Below are positions 22,887 to 31,548 of a stretch of 64,000 bases of DNA, piece by piece. The notes under the pieces are model-generated. The model did no database searches and had not been told where the DNA came from. It worked only from the letters and a program-made list of their open reading frames with translations. Each line of letters starts with the position of its first letter. The stretch's first letter is position 1. Source of the DNA: CAWCKS01 sp963763485 (GTDB taxonomy: Bacteria > Pseudomonadota > Alphaproteobacteria > Rhizobiales > Xanthobacteraceae); contig CAVXOW010000007.1 of assembly GCA_963763485.1 (NCBI GenBank), positions 186,001 through 250,000 of the forward strand. The letters are read 5' to 3'. A program made the position numbers and the translations under genes.

Positions 22887-24473
22887 ATGCTGAACACCCC
22901 CCGTTCCCGCCGCGCCATGGTGACCTCGCCGCATCATCTTGCGAGCGAAGCCGGCCTTCGCGTGCTGCGCGAGGGCGGCAACGCCATCGAAGCGACGGTC
23001 GCGATGGCCGCGATGCTCGCCGTGGTTTATCCGCACATGACCGCGATCGGCGGCGACGGCTTTTGGCTGATCGCGCCGCCCGGGCAACAACCAATCGGCA
23101 TCGATGCGTGCGGCCGAGCAGCGATCGCGGCGACGCCGGATTTCTATCGCGCGCGCGGCTGCACCATCATTCCGTCGCGCGGACCGCTCGCGGCCAACAC
23201 GGTTGCCGGCACGATCTCGGGCTGGGGCGAAGCGTTGCGCGTGAGCACGACGCTCGCCGGCAAGCTGCCGTTGTCGCGGCTTGTCGAGGACGCGGTTTGG
23301 TCGGCCGAGAACGGCTTTGCGGTGACGCACAGCCAGCAGCAGCTGACCGCGGAAAAACTTCCCGAGCTGAAAGACGCGCCGAATTTTACCGCGACTTTCC
23401 TGCTCGATCGGGACTTGCCGCGCGAGGGCCAGCTGATGAAGTTTCCGGCGCTCGGCGCGACGCTGAAACGTATCGGCACCGCCGGGACCGACGATTTCTA
23501 TCGCGGCCAACTTGCGCGCGAAATCGCTGCTGATCTGAAGCGCTGCGGTTCGCCGCTGACCGAAGCCGATCTCGCCGCGCACACCTCGTTGCGCTGCGCG
23601 CCGCTGTCGGTCGCGATCAAGGGCGCGCGGCTGTTCAACATGCCGCCGCCGACGCAAGGCCTGGCGTCGCTGATGATCCTCGCCCTGTTCGAGCGGCTCG
23701 GCGTGCGCGAGGCCGAAAGCTTCGATCACATCCACGGCCTGATCGAAGCCACCAAGCAGGCGTTTCTGGTGCGCGACCGCGTCATCGGCGACCCCGCGAC
23801 GATGACGGAGCGCGCAGAGGATTTCCTTCAAGACAAAAAGCTCGACGCGCTCGCTTCACGGATCGATCGCAAGCGCGCGCTGCCGTGGCCGCATCAGGCC
23901 AGTCCCGGTGACACCGTGTGGCTCGGTGCAATCGACGCCAGCGGGCTCGCGGTCAGCTTCATCCAGAGCATCTATTTCGAGTTCGGCTCCGGCTGCGTGC
24001 TCGAAAACTCCGGCATCGTCTGGCAGAATCGCGGCTCGAGTTTCGTGCTCGACGGCGGCGGGCCGCGCCAGCTCGCGCCTGGCCGAAAGCCGTTTCACAC
24101 ATTGAACCCGGCGCTGGCGCTGTTCGACGACGGCCGCCGCATGGTCTATGGCACCATGGGTGGCGAGGGACAGCCGCAAACGCAGTCGGCCGTGTTCACG
24201 CGCTATCAAATGGGCGCGGGCTTGCAGGCCGCCGTGACGGCGCCACGCTGGCTGCTCGGCAAGACCTGGGGCGCCGACTCGATCACGTTGAAGCTCGAGA
24301 ACCGCTTCGATCCCGCGCTGGTTCGCGCGATGCGCGACGCCGGCCACGACATCGAGATGCTCGAAGATTTTACCTCGACCATGGGCCATGCCGGGGCGGT
24401 CGTTCGCCACGCCGACGGCACGTGTGAGGGCGCGTCCGATCCGCGCAGCGATGGCGCAGCTCTCGGGTTTTAG
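22887..24473 (+). CDS. Gamma-glutamyltransferase family protein
   Basis: A 528-residue Ntn-hydrolase-type protein. N-terminal blocks AMVTSPHHLASEAGLRVLREGGNAIEATVAMAAMLAVVYPHMTAIGGDGF match the large-subunit start of the family. The self-cleavage site should be the threonine of PGDTVWLGAIDASG; the classical TTH is replaced by T-V-W, a pattern of the family's cephalosporin-acylase/YwrD-like branch. FEFGSG and YGTMGGEGQPQTQ follow. It lacks a signal peptide in this start choice, so it is probably cytoplasmic. I use ATG 22887; the frame is open 25 codons further upstream. Its substrate could be glutathione conjugates or acyl-amides. Confidence 0.85.
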   Translation: MLNTPRSRRAMVTSPHHLASEAGLRVLREGGNAIEATVAMAAMLAVVYPHMTAIGGDGFWLIAPPGQQPIGIDACGRAAIAATPDFYRARGCTIIPSRGPLAANTVAGTISGWGEALRVSTTLAGKLPLSRLVEDAVWSAENGFAVTHSQQQLTAEKLPELKDAPNFTATFLLDRDLPREGQLMKFPALGATLKRIGTAGTDDFYRGQLAREIAADLKRCGSPLTEADLAAHTSLRCAPLSVAIKGARLFNMPPPTQGLASLMILALFERLGVREAESFDHIHGLIEATKQAFLVRDRVIGDPATMTERAEDFLQDKKLDALASRIDRKRALPWPHQASPGDTVWLGAIDASGLAVSFIQSIYFEFGSGCVLENSGIVWQNRGSSFVLDGGGPRQLAPGRKPFHTLNPALALFDDGRRMVYGTMGGEGQPQTQSAVFTRYQMGAGLQAAVTAPRWLLGKTWGADSITLKLENRFDPALVRAMRDAGHDIEMLEDFTSTMGHAGAVVRHADGTCEGASDPRSDGAALGF

Positions 24474-24533
24474 CTCGACTTGCTCGAACCCATCGTTCAA
24501 CACTGATTCGTTGATGCTGGCCGGCACTCAATC

Positions 24534-25886
24534 ATGAATGCTTCCACGACGGCGCTTCGTCGCGTCCCAAACGGGCTCGCCTTCCGCGAGGTCGGGCGTG
24601 GCCAGCCGCTGTTGTTGCTGCATGGTTTGATGGCGGCGGGTGAGATGTTCGATCCGCTGATCGAGAGGCTGCAGGACAGCTTTCGGATGCTGGTTCCTGA
24701 TCTGCGCGGCCATGGCGACAGCGGCGATCTCGCCGGTCCCTATGATTCAGCGACGATGGCGCAGGATGTCCTGCGTGTCATGGACGAGGTCGGCTTCCGG
24801 CGCGGCCTTGTGCTGGGATACTCGCACGGCGGCACCGTCGCCCAGGAGCTTGCGCGAGCGCGGCCCCAGGCGGTTGACGGCCTGTTCCTGACCTGCACCT
24901 ACGCCTGCAATGTCATGACCCTGCGCGAACGCATCGAGGGCCAAGTGTTGCTTGCGGTTCACGCGATTGTCAGCCCGCGCACCCTCGCAAACGTCATCGT
25001 GCGTCAGGGCCCGGCGCTGAGCGGCATGACGGACGAGCAGGTGATATGGCTGCGCGGCATCATCGGCCGGAACGGGCGGCGCCAGATGCGCGGCGCGGTT
25101 CGCGACGGCTTGCTCGGCTTCGACAGCCGTCCCTGGCTCACGACGATCGCGGTGCCAACGCTGGTGATCGGCGGCAGCGGCGATCGCGCGGTGCCGCGCC
25201 ATCACTTCGATATGCTGGTGTCGTCGATTCCGGGCGCGCGCGGCCGCGAGGTCGAAGGCGCGGGTCACGCCTTGTTATGGACCCACACCGATCAACTGGC
25301 GAGCATCATCCGCGGCCAGGCAGCGGCCTGGAACAGCTCTGGCGCTGGGACGCTTGAGCGGCGGTCGCCGGCGCTAACGCTTGATCCGCAGTTTGCCCAT
25401 GAAGTCGCGCTTGCCGAGCGGGACGCCCTTGTGGCGCAGGATGTCGTACGCCGTCGTGGCATGGAAGAAGAAGTTCGGCAGCGAGAACGACATCAGGAAT
25501 TCTGCCGCAGTGAACGGCATCTTGCGCTCGCCGAACTGGAACATGACGTCACCGCCGGCCATCGCATTGACCGCATCCGGCTTCAGTGCCGTGAGCGAAC
25601 TCGTGGCGTCAGCGACCATCTTCTGCAGGTCGGCATATTTGAGGTCGGGCTTGCCCATATTCGGCGAGAACACGCCTTTCTGTACGGCCTCCATCGCGCC
25701 TTGCGAATGATGCGCGACCGAGACGATCTGGAACCGGAACGGCAGCATGTCGTCGAACAGCCGCGTCTCCACGATCTGCTCGACATCAGCGCCCTTTTCC
25801 TTGAAGTGGGCGGCCGCCTTGTCCATGTAGCCGGTGACCGCGCCGAGGATCTGCAGGTAGTTCGCGACGCTTGCGTCGTAGAGTGA
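24534..25886 (+). CDS. Alpha/beta hydrolase with abnormal 3' run-on
   Basis: Residues 1-265 form a complete alpha/beta hydrolase: HG oxyanion segment LLLLHGLMAAGEMFD, DLRGHGDSGD, nucleophile Ser97 in GYSHGG, Asp217 in GGSGDRAVP and His245 in GAGHALLW. The family normally ends about residue 265-280. Here the frame has no stop and reads on for about 170 codons through the antisense of the convergent DUF1993 gene, which is real. The tail is therefore probably not functional. A one-base indel near 25345-25375 would give a TGA or TAA at the expected point. Substrate unknown. Confidence 0.8.
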   Translation: MNASTTALRRVPNGLAFREVGRGQPLLLLHGLMAAGEMFDPLIERLQDSFRMLVPDLRGHGDSGDLAGPYDSATMAQDVLRVMDEVGFRRGLVLGYSHGGTVAQELARARPQAVDGLFLTCTYACNVMTLRERIEGQVLLAVHAIVSPRTLANVIVRQGPALSGMTDEQVIWLRGIIGRNGRRQMRGAVRDGLLGFDSRPWLTTIAVPTLVIGGSGDRAVPRHHFDMLVSSIPGARGREVEGAGHALLWTHTDQLASIIRGQAAAWNSSGAGTLERRSPALTLDPQFAHEVALAERDALVAQDVVRRRGMEEEVRQRERHQEFCRSERHLALAELEHDVTAGHRIDRIRLQCRERTRGVSDHLLQVGIFEVGLAHIRREHAFLYGLHRALRMMRDRDDLEPERQHVVEQPRLHDLLDISALFLEVGGRLVHVAGDRAEDLQVVRDACVVE

Positions 25887-25895
25887 AAAGGCCAT
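25374..25895 (-). CDS. DUF1993 family protein
   Basis: A 173-residue protein of the DUF1993 family (DinB-like four-helix bundle): MAFSLYDASVANYLQILGAVTGYMDKA, LFDDMLPFRFQI, HHSQGAMEAVQKGVFSP, and SFSLPNFFFHATTAYDILRHKGVPLGKRDFMGKL. The two histidine-bearing helices recall metal-binding DinB proteins. Function unknown. Its antisense strand is overrun by the alpha/beta hydrolase frame. Confidence 0.85.
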   Translation of the reverse strand: MAFSLYDASVANYLQILGAVTGYMDKAAAHFKEKGADVEQIVETRLFDDMLPFRFQIVSVAHHSQGAMEAVQKGVFSPNMGKPDLKYADLQKMVADATSSLTALKPDAVNAMAGGDVMFQFGERKMPFTAAEFLMSFSLPNFFFHATTAYDILRHKGVPLGKRDFMGKLRIKR

Positions 25896-25954
25896 GTCGA
25901 AATCTCCTTGTGTGTTGGCTCAGTTAGTATCATTCGGCGGGGTGCCGCGCGACC

Positions 25955-26923
25955 TCAGCCCGCGGCCCGTGCGGCCTGGGGTCGAAGCGCGGCAAGCCGG
26001 TCGATCTCGCGCCAGAAGCCATTGACGGTATCCTCGACAATCTGGCGCACCGGCTTGATCTCGTGGATCAGGCCGGCGCTTTCGCCGGCCGAGCCCGAGG
26101 TATTTTCCACGTCGCCTTTCACGTAGAGCATGTCGAGGGTCGCCATCCCCTGCAGCCGCTCGCGGGTGCCTTCGCTGACGCCGATCGAGTACGGAGTGCG
26201 CAGGCCTCGCGCCCGGGCGCGCGGCGGATTGTCGGTCATGATCGTGCCGGTGATCGGGGCGTCGACGATGGCGTTCTTGTAGTTCGGATGAACCGGGCTC
26301 TCGACCGAGGCGACAAACCGCGTCCCCATTGTGACGCCTTCGGCGCCGAGCGCAAAGGCCGCGGCCATTCCGCGGCCGTCGACGACGCCGCCGGCCGCGA
26401 CGATCGGCACGTCGACCTTCTCGCGCACCGCTTGCAGCAGCGCGAAGCTGTGGACCTCGTCCGGGTTGCGGACGCCGGCGCTCTCGGCGCCCTCGACGAT
26501 CAGGCCGTCGACCCCGGCATCGACGGCCTTTTGTGCCGCGCGCAGCGTCGCCACCGCGTGGTAGACCACGACGCCGGCATCCTTCAGGATCTTCACATAG
26601 CGGCCGGGGTCGCCTGCCGATGTCGTCATGAAGTGCACGCGCTGCTCCAGCAGCCAGTCGATGATCGCCCGCTCTTCCTTCGGATCCGTCTGCAGGTAGC
26701 GGACGGGAAGGTTAACGCCGAACGGCTGGTTGGTCGCGGCACGGATTGCGGCAAACTCGCGGGTCGTCATCGAGAGGTCGCGCGCCGAGCTCTCCAGCAG
26801 GCCCATGCCGCCGGCAGCCGAGACCGCCGACACCAGCGGCGAGCGGGCAATCCAGGTCATCGGCGACTGAAAGATCGGATACCGCGACCGCGTGTGCGCG
26901 ATGACCCGGTTGCCCTCGAACAT
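25955..26923 (-). CDS. Nitronate monooxygenase / 2-nitropropane dioxygenase-like
   Basis: A 322-residue TIM-barrel flavoprotein: YPIFQSPMTWIARSPLVSAVSAAGGMG, VVYHAVATLRAAQKAVDAGVDGLIVEGAESAG, VPIVAAGGVVDGRGMAAAFALGAEGVTMGTRFVASVES. The phosphate-binding AAGGV and GAEGVTMGTRF blocks place FMN. The usual EAGGH segment reads ESAGV here, so the catalytic histidine of class I enzymes is missing at that point. It may oxidise a different substrate (FabK-like enoyl reductases share this fold). Its gene is 59 bases downstream of DUF1993 on the same strand. Confidence 0.85.
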   Translation of the reverse strand: MFEGNRVIAHTRSRYPIFQSPMTWIARSPLVSAVSAAGGMGLLESSARDLSMTTREFAAIRAATNQPFGVNLPVRYLQTDPKEERAIIDWLLEQRVHFMTTSAGDPGRYVKILKDAGVVVYHAVATLRAAQKAVDAGVDGLIVEGAESAGVRNPDEVHSFALLQAVREKVDVPIVAAGGVVDGRGMAAAFALGAEGVTMGTRFVASVESPVHPNYKNAIVDAPITGTIMTDNPPRARARGLRTPYSIGVSEGTRERLQGMATLDMLYVKGDVENTSGSAGESAGLIHEIKPVRQIVEDTVNGFWREIDRLAALRPQAARAAG

Positions 26924-27159
26924 GGCATTCCCCTGACGTATTTTTTCGCAGTGTCGGCGCGATCGGTCGAATATTCAATACACCTTGCTGCAGCGCCGTC
27001 CTCCGTCCGGAGGAGGCTGCTCCGCAGATTGGCTGCCCAATGCATGCTGACCCGCCAAGAATTGAATGCCTCCATACGACCAAAATCAAAATATGATGGC
27101 GCGCCGCTGAGGAACGGCCGCGAATCGCGCGAATCGTGAAGGTGTCGAGAGCCTCTGCA

Positions 27160-27930
27160 ATGAAGAAACCAGTGGTCGGCGTGATCGGTAACACGCAGCG
27201 GGTCGAGAACCGCTTTGCCACCCAGGCGGTCGGCGAGCGCAACATGCGCGCCCTGGCCGAGGTTGCCGGCGCCCTGCCGTTGATGTTTGCCAGCACGCCC
27301 GAGATCACCGACGTCGGCGCCTTGCTCGACGCCGTCGACGGCATCCTTCTGACCGGCGCGCGCGCCAATGTGCATCCGTCCCGGTTCGGCTGCGAGCCGC
27401 ACCCCAAGCACGAGCCCTATGACGATGCCCGGGATGCCGTGGCACTGGCGCTGGCCGAAGCCTGTATCGCCCGCGGCGTGCCGATCCTGGGGATCTGCCG
27501 CGGCCTGCAGGAGATGAACGTCGCCTTCGGCGGCTCGCTGCATCCGGAAATCCGCGAGATCCCGGGCCGCATGAACCACCGCATGCCGCGGCTCGAGAAC
27601 GGCGAGATTCATCCGGACCCCAAGGTGATCTTTGCCGACCGCCATGCCGTGCATTTCGTCGAGGACGGCGTGTTCGCGCGGCTCTATGGCTGCGATACCA
27701 TCCGGGTCAATTCGTTGCACGGGCAGGGCGTGCTCGAACCCGGCAAGCGCGTCGTCATCGAGGGCACCGCCGAGGACGGCACGGTGGAAGCGATCCGTAT
27801 CGCGGATGCGTCCGCCTTCGCACTCGGCGTCCAATGGCATGCCGAGTACGACCCGCAGACCAATCCGATCAATCGCACATTGTTCGAGGCCTTTGGTGAA
27901 GCGCTCGCCGCGCATAGCCGCGCGGCCTGA
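27160..27930 (+). CDS. Gamma-glutamyl-gamma-aminobutyrate hydrolase family protein
   Basis: A 256-residue class I glutamine amidotransferase-like hydrolase (peptidase C26). The triad is Cys113 in GICRGLQEMN, His227 and Glu229 in GVQWHAEY. LHGQGV and PGRMNHRMP are also family blocks. PuuD members cleave gamma-glutamyl-GABA in putrescine breakdown. It fits the polyamine-type transporter at 2-6 kb only loosely, being 20 kb away. GTG 27136 is an alternative start eight codons upstream. Confidence 0.88.
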   Translation: MKKPVVGVIGNTQRVENRFATQAVGERNMRALAEVAGALPLMFASTPEITDVGALLDAVDGILLTGARANVHPSRFGCEPHPKHEPYDDARDAVALALAEACIARGVPILGICRGLQEMNVAFGGSLHPEIREIPGRMNHRMPRLENGEIHPDPKVIFADRHAVHFVEDGVFARLYGCDTIRVNSLHGQGVLEPGKRVVIEGTAEDGTVEAIRIADASAFALGVQWHAEYDPQTNPINRTLFEAFGEALAAHSRAA

Positions 27931-27969
27931 GAGTCACGGTCAGCTTGCTCAAGATTGAACATCATACGG

Positions 27970-28200
27970 CTAGGGGTTGCCCCTGCCGCTCTCGACGAAG
28001 TTCTTGAGGCTGACGAGATATAGGGCCCACTTGACGCTACAGGAGCGCAAGAAATCGTTCACCGCGGGCCAGCCTCGGTGGCTGAAGACGACCGTGGCGC
28101 CGGCAGGTCCAGGACACAATTCAAACGTTACCTCGGTTCCGATCCATTCGTCGCCGGAGAGATGCCCGACCCTGGGCGATTGCGAGATGATCGCAGGCAA
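27970..28200 (-). pseudogene. C-terminal remnant of an SRPBCC/AHSA1 gene
   Basis: The minus-strand frame encodes GDEWIGTEVTFELCPG, VVFSHRGWPAVNDFLRSC and VKWALYLVSLKNFVESG. It aligns with the second half of the intact gene next door (DDWNGTTLRWDI, LKFVHSGWRAMTDFCASC, MWGNLMFRLKDSLEGG). The N-terminal half is gone. I read it as the remains of a tandem duplicate. The palindrome gcgccaacggttggcgc (28202-28218) marks the boundary with the intact copy. Confidence 0.75.
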
Positions 28201-28243
28201 CGCGCCAACGGTTGGCGCGTGACGAAGGATCGACGGTCTCGGC

Positions 28244-28669
28244 TTACGGCCATTGCGGTCCGCGCGACCCGCCCTCGAGGCTGTCCTTCAGACGGAACAT
28301 CAGGTTGCCCCACATCGTGTTGCAGCTTGCGCAGAAATCGGTCATTGCGCGCCACCCGGAGTGGACGAACTTCAGTGTCGAACCGCCACTGTCATTGGCG
28401 GAGATGTCCCACCGGAGCGTTGTTCCGTTCCAGTCGTCGGGATCGCCGTGGCAGTTCATCACGACGCTGCGGCCGGGCTCGAGGCGCTCTATGGTCATGC
28501 GAAAGATGACCTGTCGGTTGTTGAAACCGAATTCGGCCTGGCCGCCAACGCGCGCGTCCATCTGCGTGTCGGCGGACCACCAGCTACGCATGCCGGCTTG
28601 TGTCGCGACGGCGGCGTAGACCTTGTCCGGCGGCGCATTGATCGGAACGATGTGATTGAGGTCGGTCAT
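28244..28669 (-). CDS. SRPBCC (AHSA1/START-like) domain protein
   Basis: A 141-residue START-fold protein: IVPINAPPDKVYAAVATQAGMRSWWSADTQMD, FGFNNRQVIFRMTIERLEPGRSVVMNCHG, LKFVHSGWRAMTDF. I chose ATG 28669 because GGAGG lies eight bases upstream; the frame extends to 28810 without such support. This fold binds hydrophobic ligands or client proteins. It is divergent from the PucR regulator; the 208-base gap between them shows no clear operator. Confidence 0.85.
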   Translation of the reverse strand: MTDLNHIVPINAPPDKVYAAVATQAGMRSWWSADTQMDARVGGQAEFGFNNRQVIFRMTIERLEPGRSVVMNCHGDPDDWNGTTLRWDISANDSGGSTLKFVHSGWRAMTDFCASCNTMWGNLMFRLKDSLEGGSRGPQWP

Positions 28670-28877
28670 GACTGCCTCCATGCCTTGGCGATGCCAACGC
28701 GGTCTGTTTGCGAACTCGTTGGAATTTTTCGGAACCGCGGGTGTTCTCGCGTCGAGCCGTCCGGGGAAGCCTAGGCGGTCGGCACATTTTGACAATTGCG
28801 ATTGATCCACATAGCGTTAGCGAGATCCTTGTGAAGCTCCACAACACGTCGCTAATCTGTCTTGAGCTCGGTCGGTG

Positions 28878-30203
28878 ATGTCGGAACGCGCCGCAGCACT
28901 GATCCGCGACTGGGGCCCGCGCCTGACGCGGGACGCACTGGTCGAGCGCATATTGGTCGCGGCCCAGGCTCGCGTGCCTGATGTGCAGCTTGGCTCGCTC
29001 GACGGCTTGCAGCGCGAGAACGCCGCCTTTCAGCGTGCGGCCAGCGAACAGTTCCGCAACGAGGCACTCGGCCACTGCAAAGACATTAGCCACACGATGT
29101 TCGCGGTCGCATCGGGCCGGGCGGCGAGTTTCGGTAGGGATCCTTTCAGTTTTGTTCGGCCTCATGCGATCCGACGTGCGCGGCAACAGTTTCCGCTCGC
29201 CGGCTCGCTGAATGCCTACCGTCTCGCACACAAGGGTTATTGGACGGTGATCCGTGAGCAGATTGTTGCGCTGGCTCGCAATGACGAACAGGTCAGCGGC
29301 TGCTCGATGCTGCTATCTGAATTCCTGATTGAGTTCTTCGACGTGCTGAGCGGTGTTCTGACCGATGCCTATCTTGCGGAAGAGCAGCGGCTGATCGCAC
29401 AACGTCTTCGTGCGCGGGTGGCATTGCTTGAAGATCTTCTGAACGGTCGTCCACCCGGCGATCTCGACGCCCGCGACGTCTCCGAAAGCTTTGGCATCAG
29501 GGACGGAGCCAATGTCGCGGTCGCGGTGATCCGTCCAACGTCTGGTGCGTCCGGCCTGCGGATCGAGCGCGATGCCGCGCTGGCAGAGCTACACGTGGTT
29601 GTGGAAAATATCCTGTCGACCTATCAGCTTAGCGCTTTGGTCGAGCGGCGCGATGGTGCGGTCGTTGCAATCGCGGGTGGCGGGGATGGAGTGGCGCGCG
29701 CAATGACTGCGGCTCTCCGAGCCGGCCTCGTGCGCCGGCGCAATGAACTCGCGTTTGCCATTGCAGTTGGCATCGGCCTTGAGGCCAAGGAAATCACGGC
29801 CCTGCCGCAGGCTTATCAGGAAGCGGCTCGGGCCGCTGAATTTGCCGAGGCTCGTCGACCGGTCGTCAATTTTGCCGAAATTGATCTGGTCGAGTTGCTC
29901 TTGAGCCGCCCCGACAGGACGGCCTTCCGTCTGATTCCGGAATGGGCGTCGCGCCTGCGCGATGTCGACAGCAAGAAATCCGGCGATCTGCTGCTGACGG
30001 TACGGGCCTTTGCGGATTCGGATCTCAACGTCAAACGGACTGCGCGACACCTCAAGCTCCACACCAACACGGTCTATTTCCGCCTCAACCGGATCAAGAA
30101 ATTGACCGGCGTCGATCCGCGCAGCTTCTCGGGAGCATCACTGCTGCTGACCGCGATGCGCGTGCTTGACGCCAGCGCCAATGGTAACCCGGCGCAACGC
30201 TAG
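28878..30203 (+). CDS. PucR-family transcriptional regulator
   Basis: A 441-residue regulator (ATG 28878, or GTG 28875). The C-terminal helix-turn-helix is the PucR type: LLLTVRAFADSDLNVKRTARHLKLHTNTVYFRLNRIKKLTGVDPRSF. A CdaR GGDEF-like segment (about residues 200-340, with NVAVAVIRPTSG) precedes it. PucR/CdaR regulators control use of purines, sugar acids and glycolate. The glcE-glcF genes start 116 bases downstream on the same strand, which makes them the best candidate target. Confidence 0.88.
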   Translation: MSERAAALIRDWGPRLTRDALVERILVAAQARVPDVQLGSLDGLQRENAAFQRAASEQFRNEALGHCKDISHTMFAVASGRAASFGRDPFSFVRPHAIRRARQQFPLAGSLNAYRLAHKGYWTVIREQIVALARNDEQVSGCSMLLSEFLIEFFDVLSGVLTDAYLAEEQRLIAQRLRARVALLEDLLNGRPPGDLDARDVSESFGIRDGANVAVAVIRPTSGASGLRIERDAALAELHVVVENILSTYQLSALVERRDGAVVAIAGGGDGVARAMTAALRAGLVRRRNELAFAIAVGIGLEAKEITALPQAYQEAARAAEFAEARRPVVNFAEIDLVELLLSRPDRTAFRLIPEWASRLRDVDSKKSGDLLLTVRAFADSDLNVKRTARHLKLHTNTVYFRLNRIKKLTGVDPRSFSGASLLLTAMRVLDASANGNPAQR

Positions 30204-30318
30204 CCGTCGCGTCACCGCTGCGCATGTTGTCAAAGCGGCTGCGCCAGGCGTTTGGCGCGAGCTCCCAATCGACTTAGGGCACATTTCGGTTGCCGCACGA
30301 TCCGTGTATGAGTGCGGC

Positions 30319-31548
30319 GTGGAAGCTTTACGACCCCGTGACGCCCGTGACGCAGAGACCGCGGTCCGCGACGCGCTGACATCAGGTCAGCCGCTCGAGA
30401 TCATCGGCCATGGAACCAAGCGTGCCATTGGGCATGCCTGCCTGACCAACGCCATGCTCGACCTGTCGGCGCTGAACGGTGTGACCTCGTATGAGCCTCA
30501 TGAGCTCGTGTTGACAGTCCAGGCTGGTGCGTCCTTGGCCGAGACGCGGGCGCTGCTCGAAACCCGGCATCAGGAGTTTGCGTTCGACCCGATGAACACG
30601 GCAAGCCTGTTCGGTACCCCGCCGAAGCTCGGCACGATCGGCGGCATGATCGCGTGCGGACTTGCCGGCCCACGGCGGGTCAAGGCAGGTGGCGTGCGCG
30701 ATCATCTGCTGGGCCTGCAAGCCGTATCAGGCTTCGGAGAGAGCTTTAAGGCCGGCGGCCGGGTGGTCAAGAATGTCACCGGGTACGACCTTTGCAAGCT
30801 TGTCGCTGGCTGCTGGGGCACCCTCGCGGTGATGACCGAAGTCACTCTCAAGGTGATGCCGAGGGCCGAAACCGAAACCACTCTCGTGCTGGTTGGCCTT
30901 GACGATGCCAGGGCAGGTCAAGCCATGACGGCGGCACTTGGTTCTCCGTTTGACGTTTCGGCGGTCGCGCACTTGCCGAAGGCCGCGTTGCGCGGCGCCA
31001 TTGACCCGCTCGCAACGAACGACGCGACAACATTGATCCGGCTGGAGGGTATCCCGGCCTCGGTGGCCCATCGGGCCGATAGTCTGCAGCGCGCATTGGC
31101 CGCATTTGGCATCGCGGATCTGCTGGAGAGCGCGGCATCGGCCGGGGTTTGGGAGGCGGTGCGCGACGTTACTCCTTTCGCCGCTGCGGGACCGCTCGGC
31201 CAATGGCCGGTCTGGCGCATCGTGTGCCCGCCCGCGGCGGGAACCTTGCTCGGGCAGGCGCTCACCAGGGAAACCGGCGGAGAGATCATCTACGATTGGG
31301 GCGGCGGCCTGATCTGGTTGGCGCTACCGCCTTCAGGCGATGCCCATGCGGCTATCGTGCGCGCAAGGGTCGGCGCAATCGGTGGCCACGCGATGCTGCT
31401 TCGTGCCGCCGACGCGATACGCGCGACTGTCGATGTGTTTCATCCGCAAGCGCAGGGCACTGCCGCACTCAATCGCCGCATCAAGCAGGGCTTCGATCCG
31501 CAAGATATCTTCAACCGCGGTCGGCTGCTGCGCGGGGGCGCAACGTGA
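30319..31548 (+). CDS. glcE: Glycolate oxidase FAD-binding subunit
   Basis: A 409-residue FAD-binding PCMH-type protein: LEIIGHGTKRAIGH, LDLSALNGVTSYEPHELVLTVQAGASLAETRALL, FGTPPKLGTIGGMIACGLAGPRRVKAGGVRDHLLGLQ, FKAGGRVVKNVTGYDLCKLVAGCWGTLAV. GTG 30319 gives the usual GlcE start (EALRPRDARDAE); the frame is open to 30166. Glycolate oxidase is GlcD plus GlcE plus GlcF, passing electrons from glycolate to quinones. The stop overlaps glcF by four bases (GTGA). No glcD precedes it. Confidence 0.9.
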   Translation: MEALRPRDARDAETAVRDALTSGQPLEIIGHGTKRAIGHACLTNAMLDLSALNGVTSYEPHELVLTVQAGASLAETRALLETRHQEFAFDPMNTASLFGTPPKLGTIGGMIACGLAGPRRVKAGGVRDHLLGLQAVSGFGESFKAGGRVVKNVTGYDLCKLVAGCWGTLAVMTEVTLKVMPRAETETTLVLVGLDDARAGQAMTAALGSPFDVSAVAHLPKAALRGAIDPLATNDATTLIRLEGIPASVAHRADSLQRALAAFGIADLLESAASAGVWEAVRDVTPFAAAGPLGQWPVWRIVCPPAAGTLLGQALTRETGGEIIYDWGGGLIWLALPPSGDAHAAIVRARVGAIGGHAMLLRAADAIRATVDVFHPQAQGTAALNRRIKQGFDPQDIFNRGRLLRGGAT

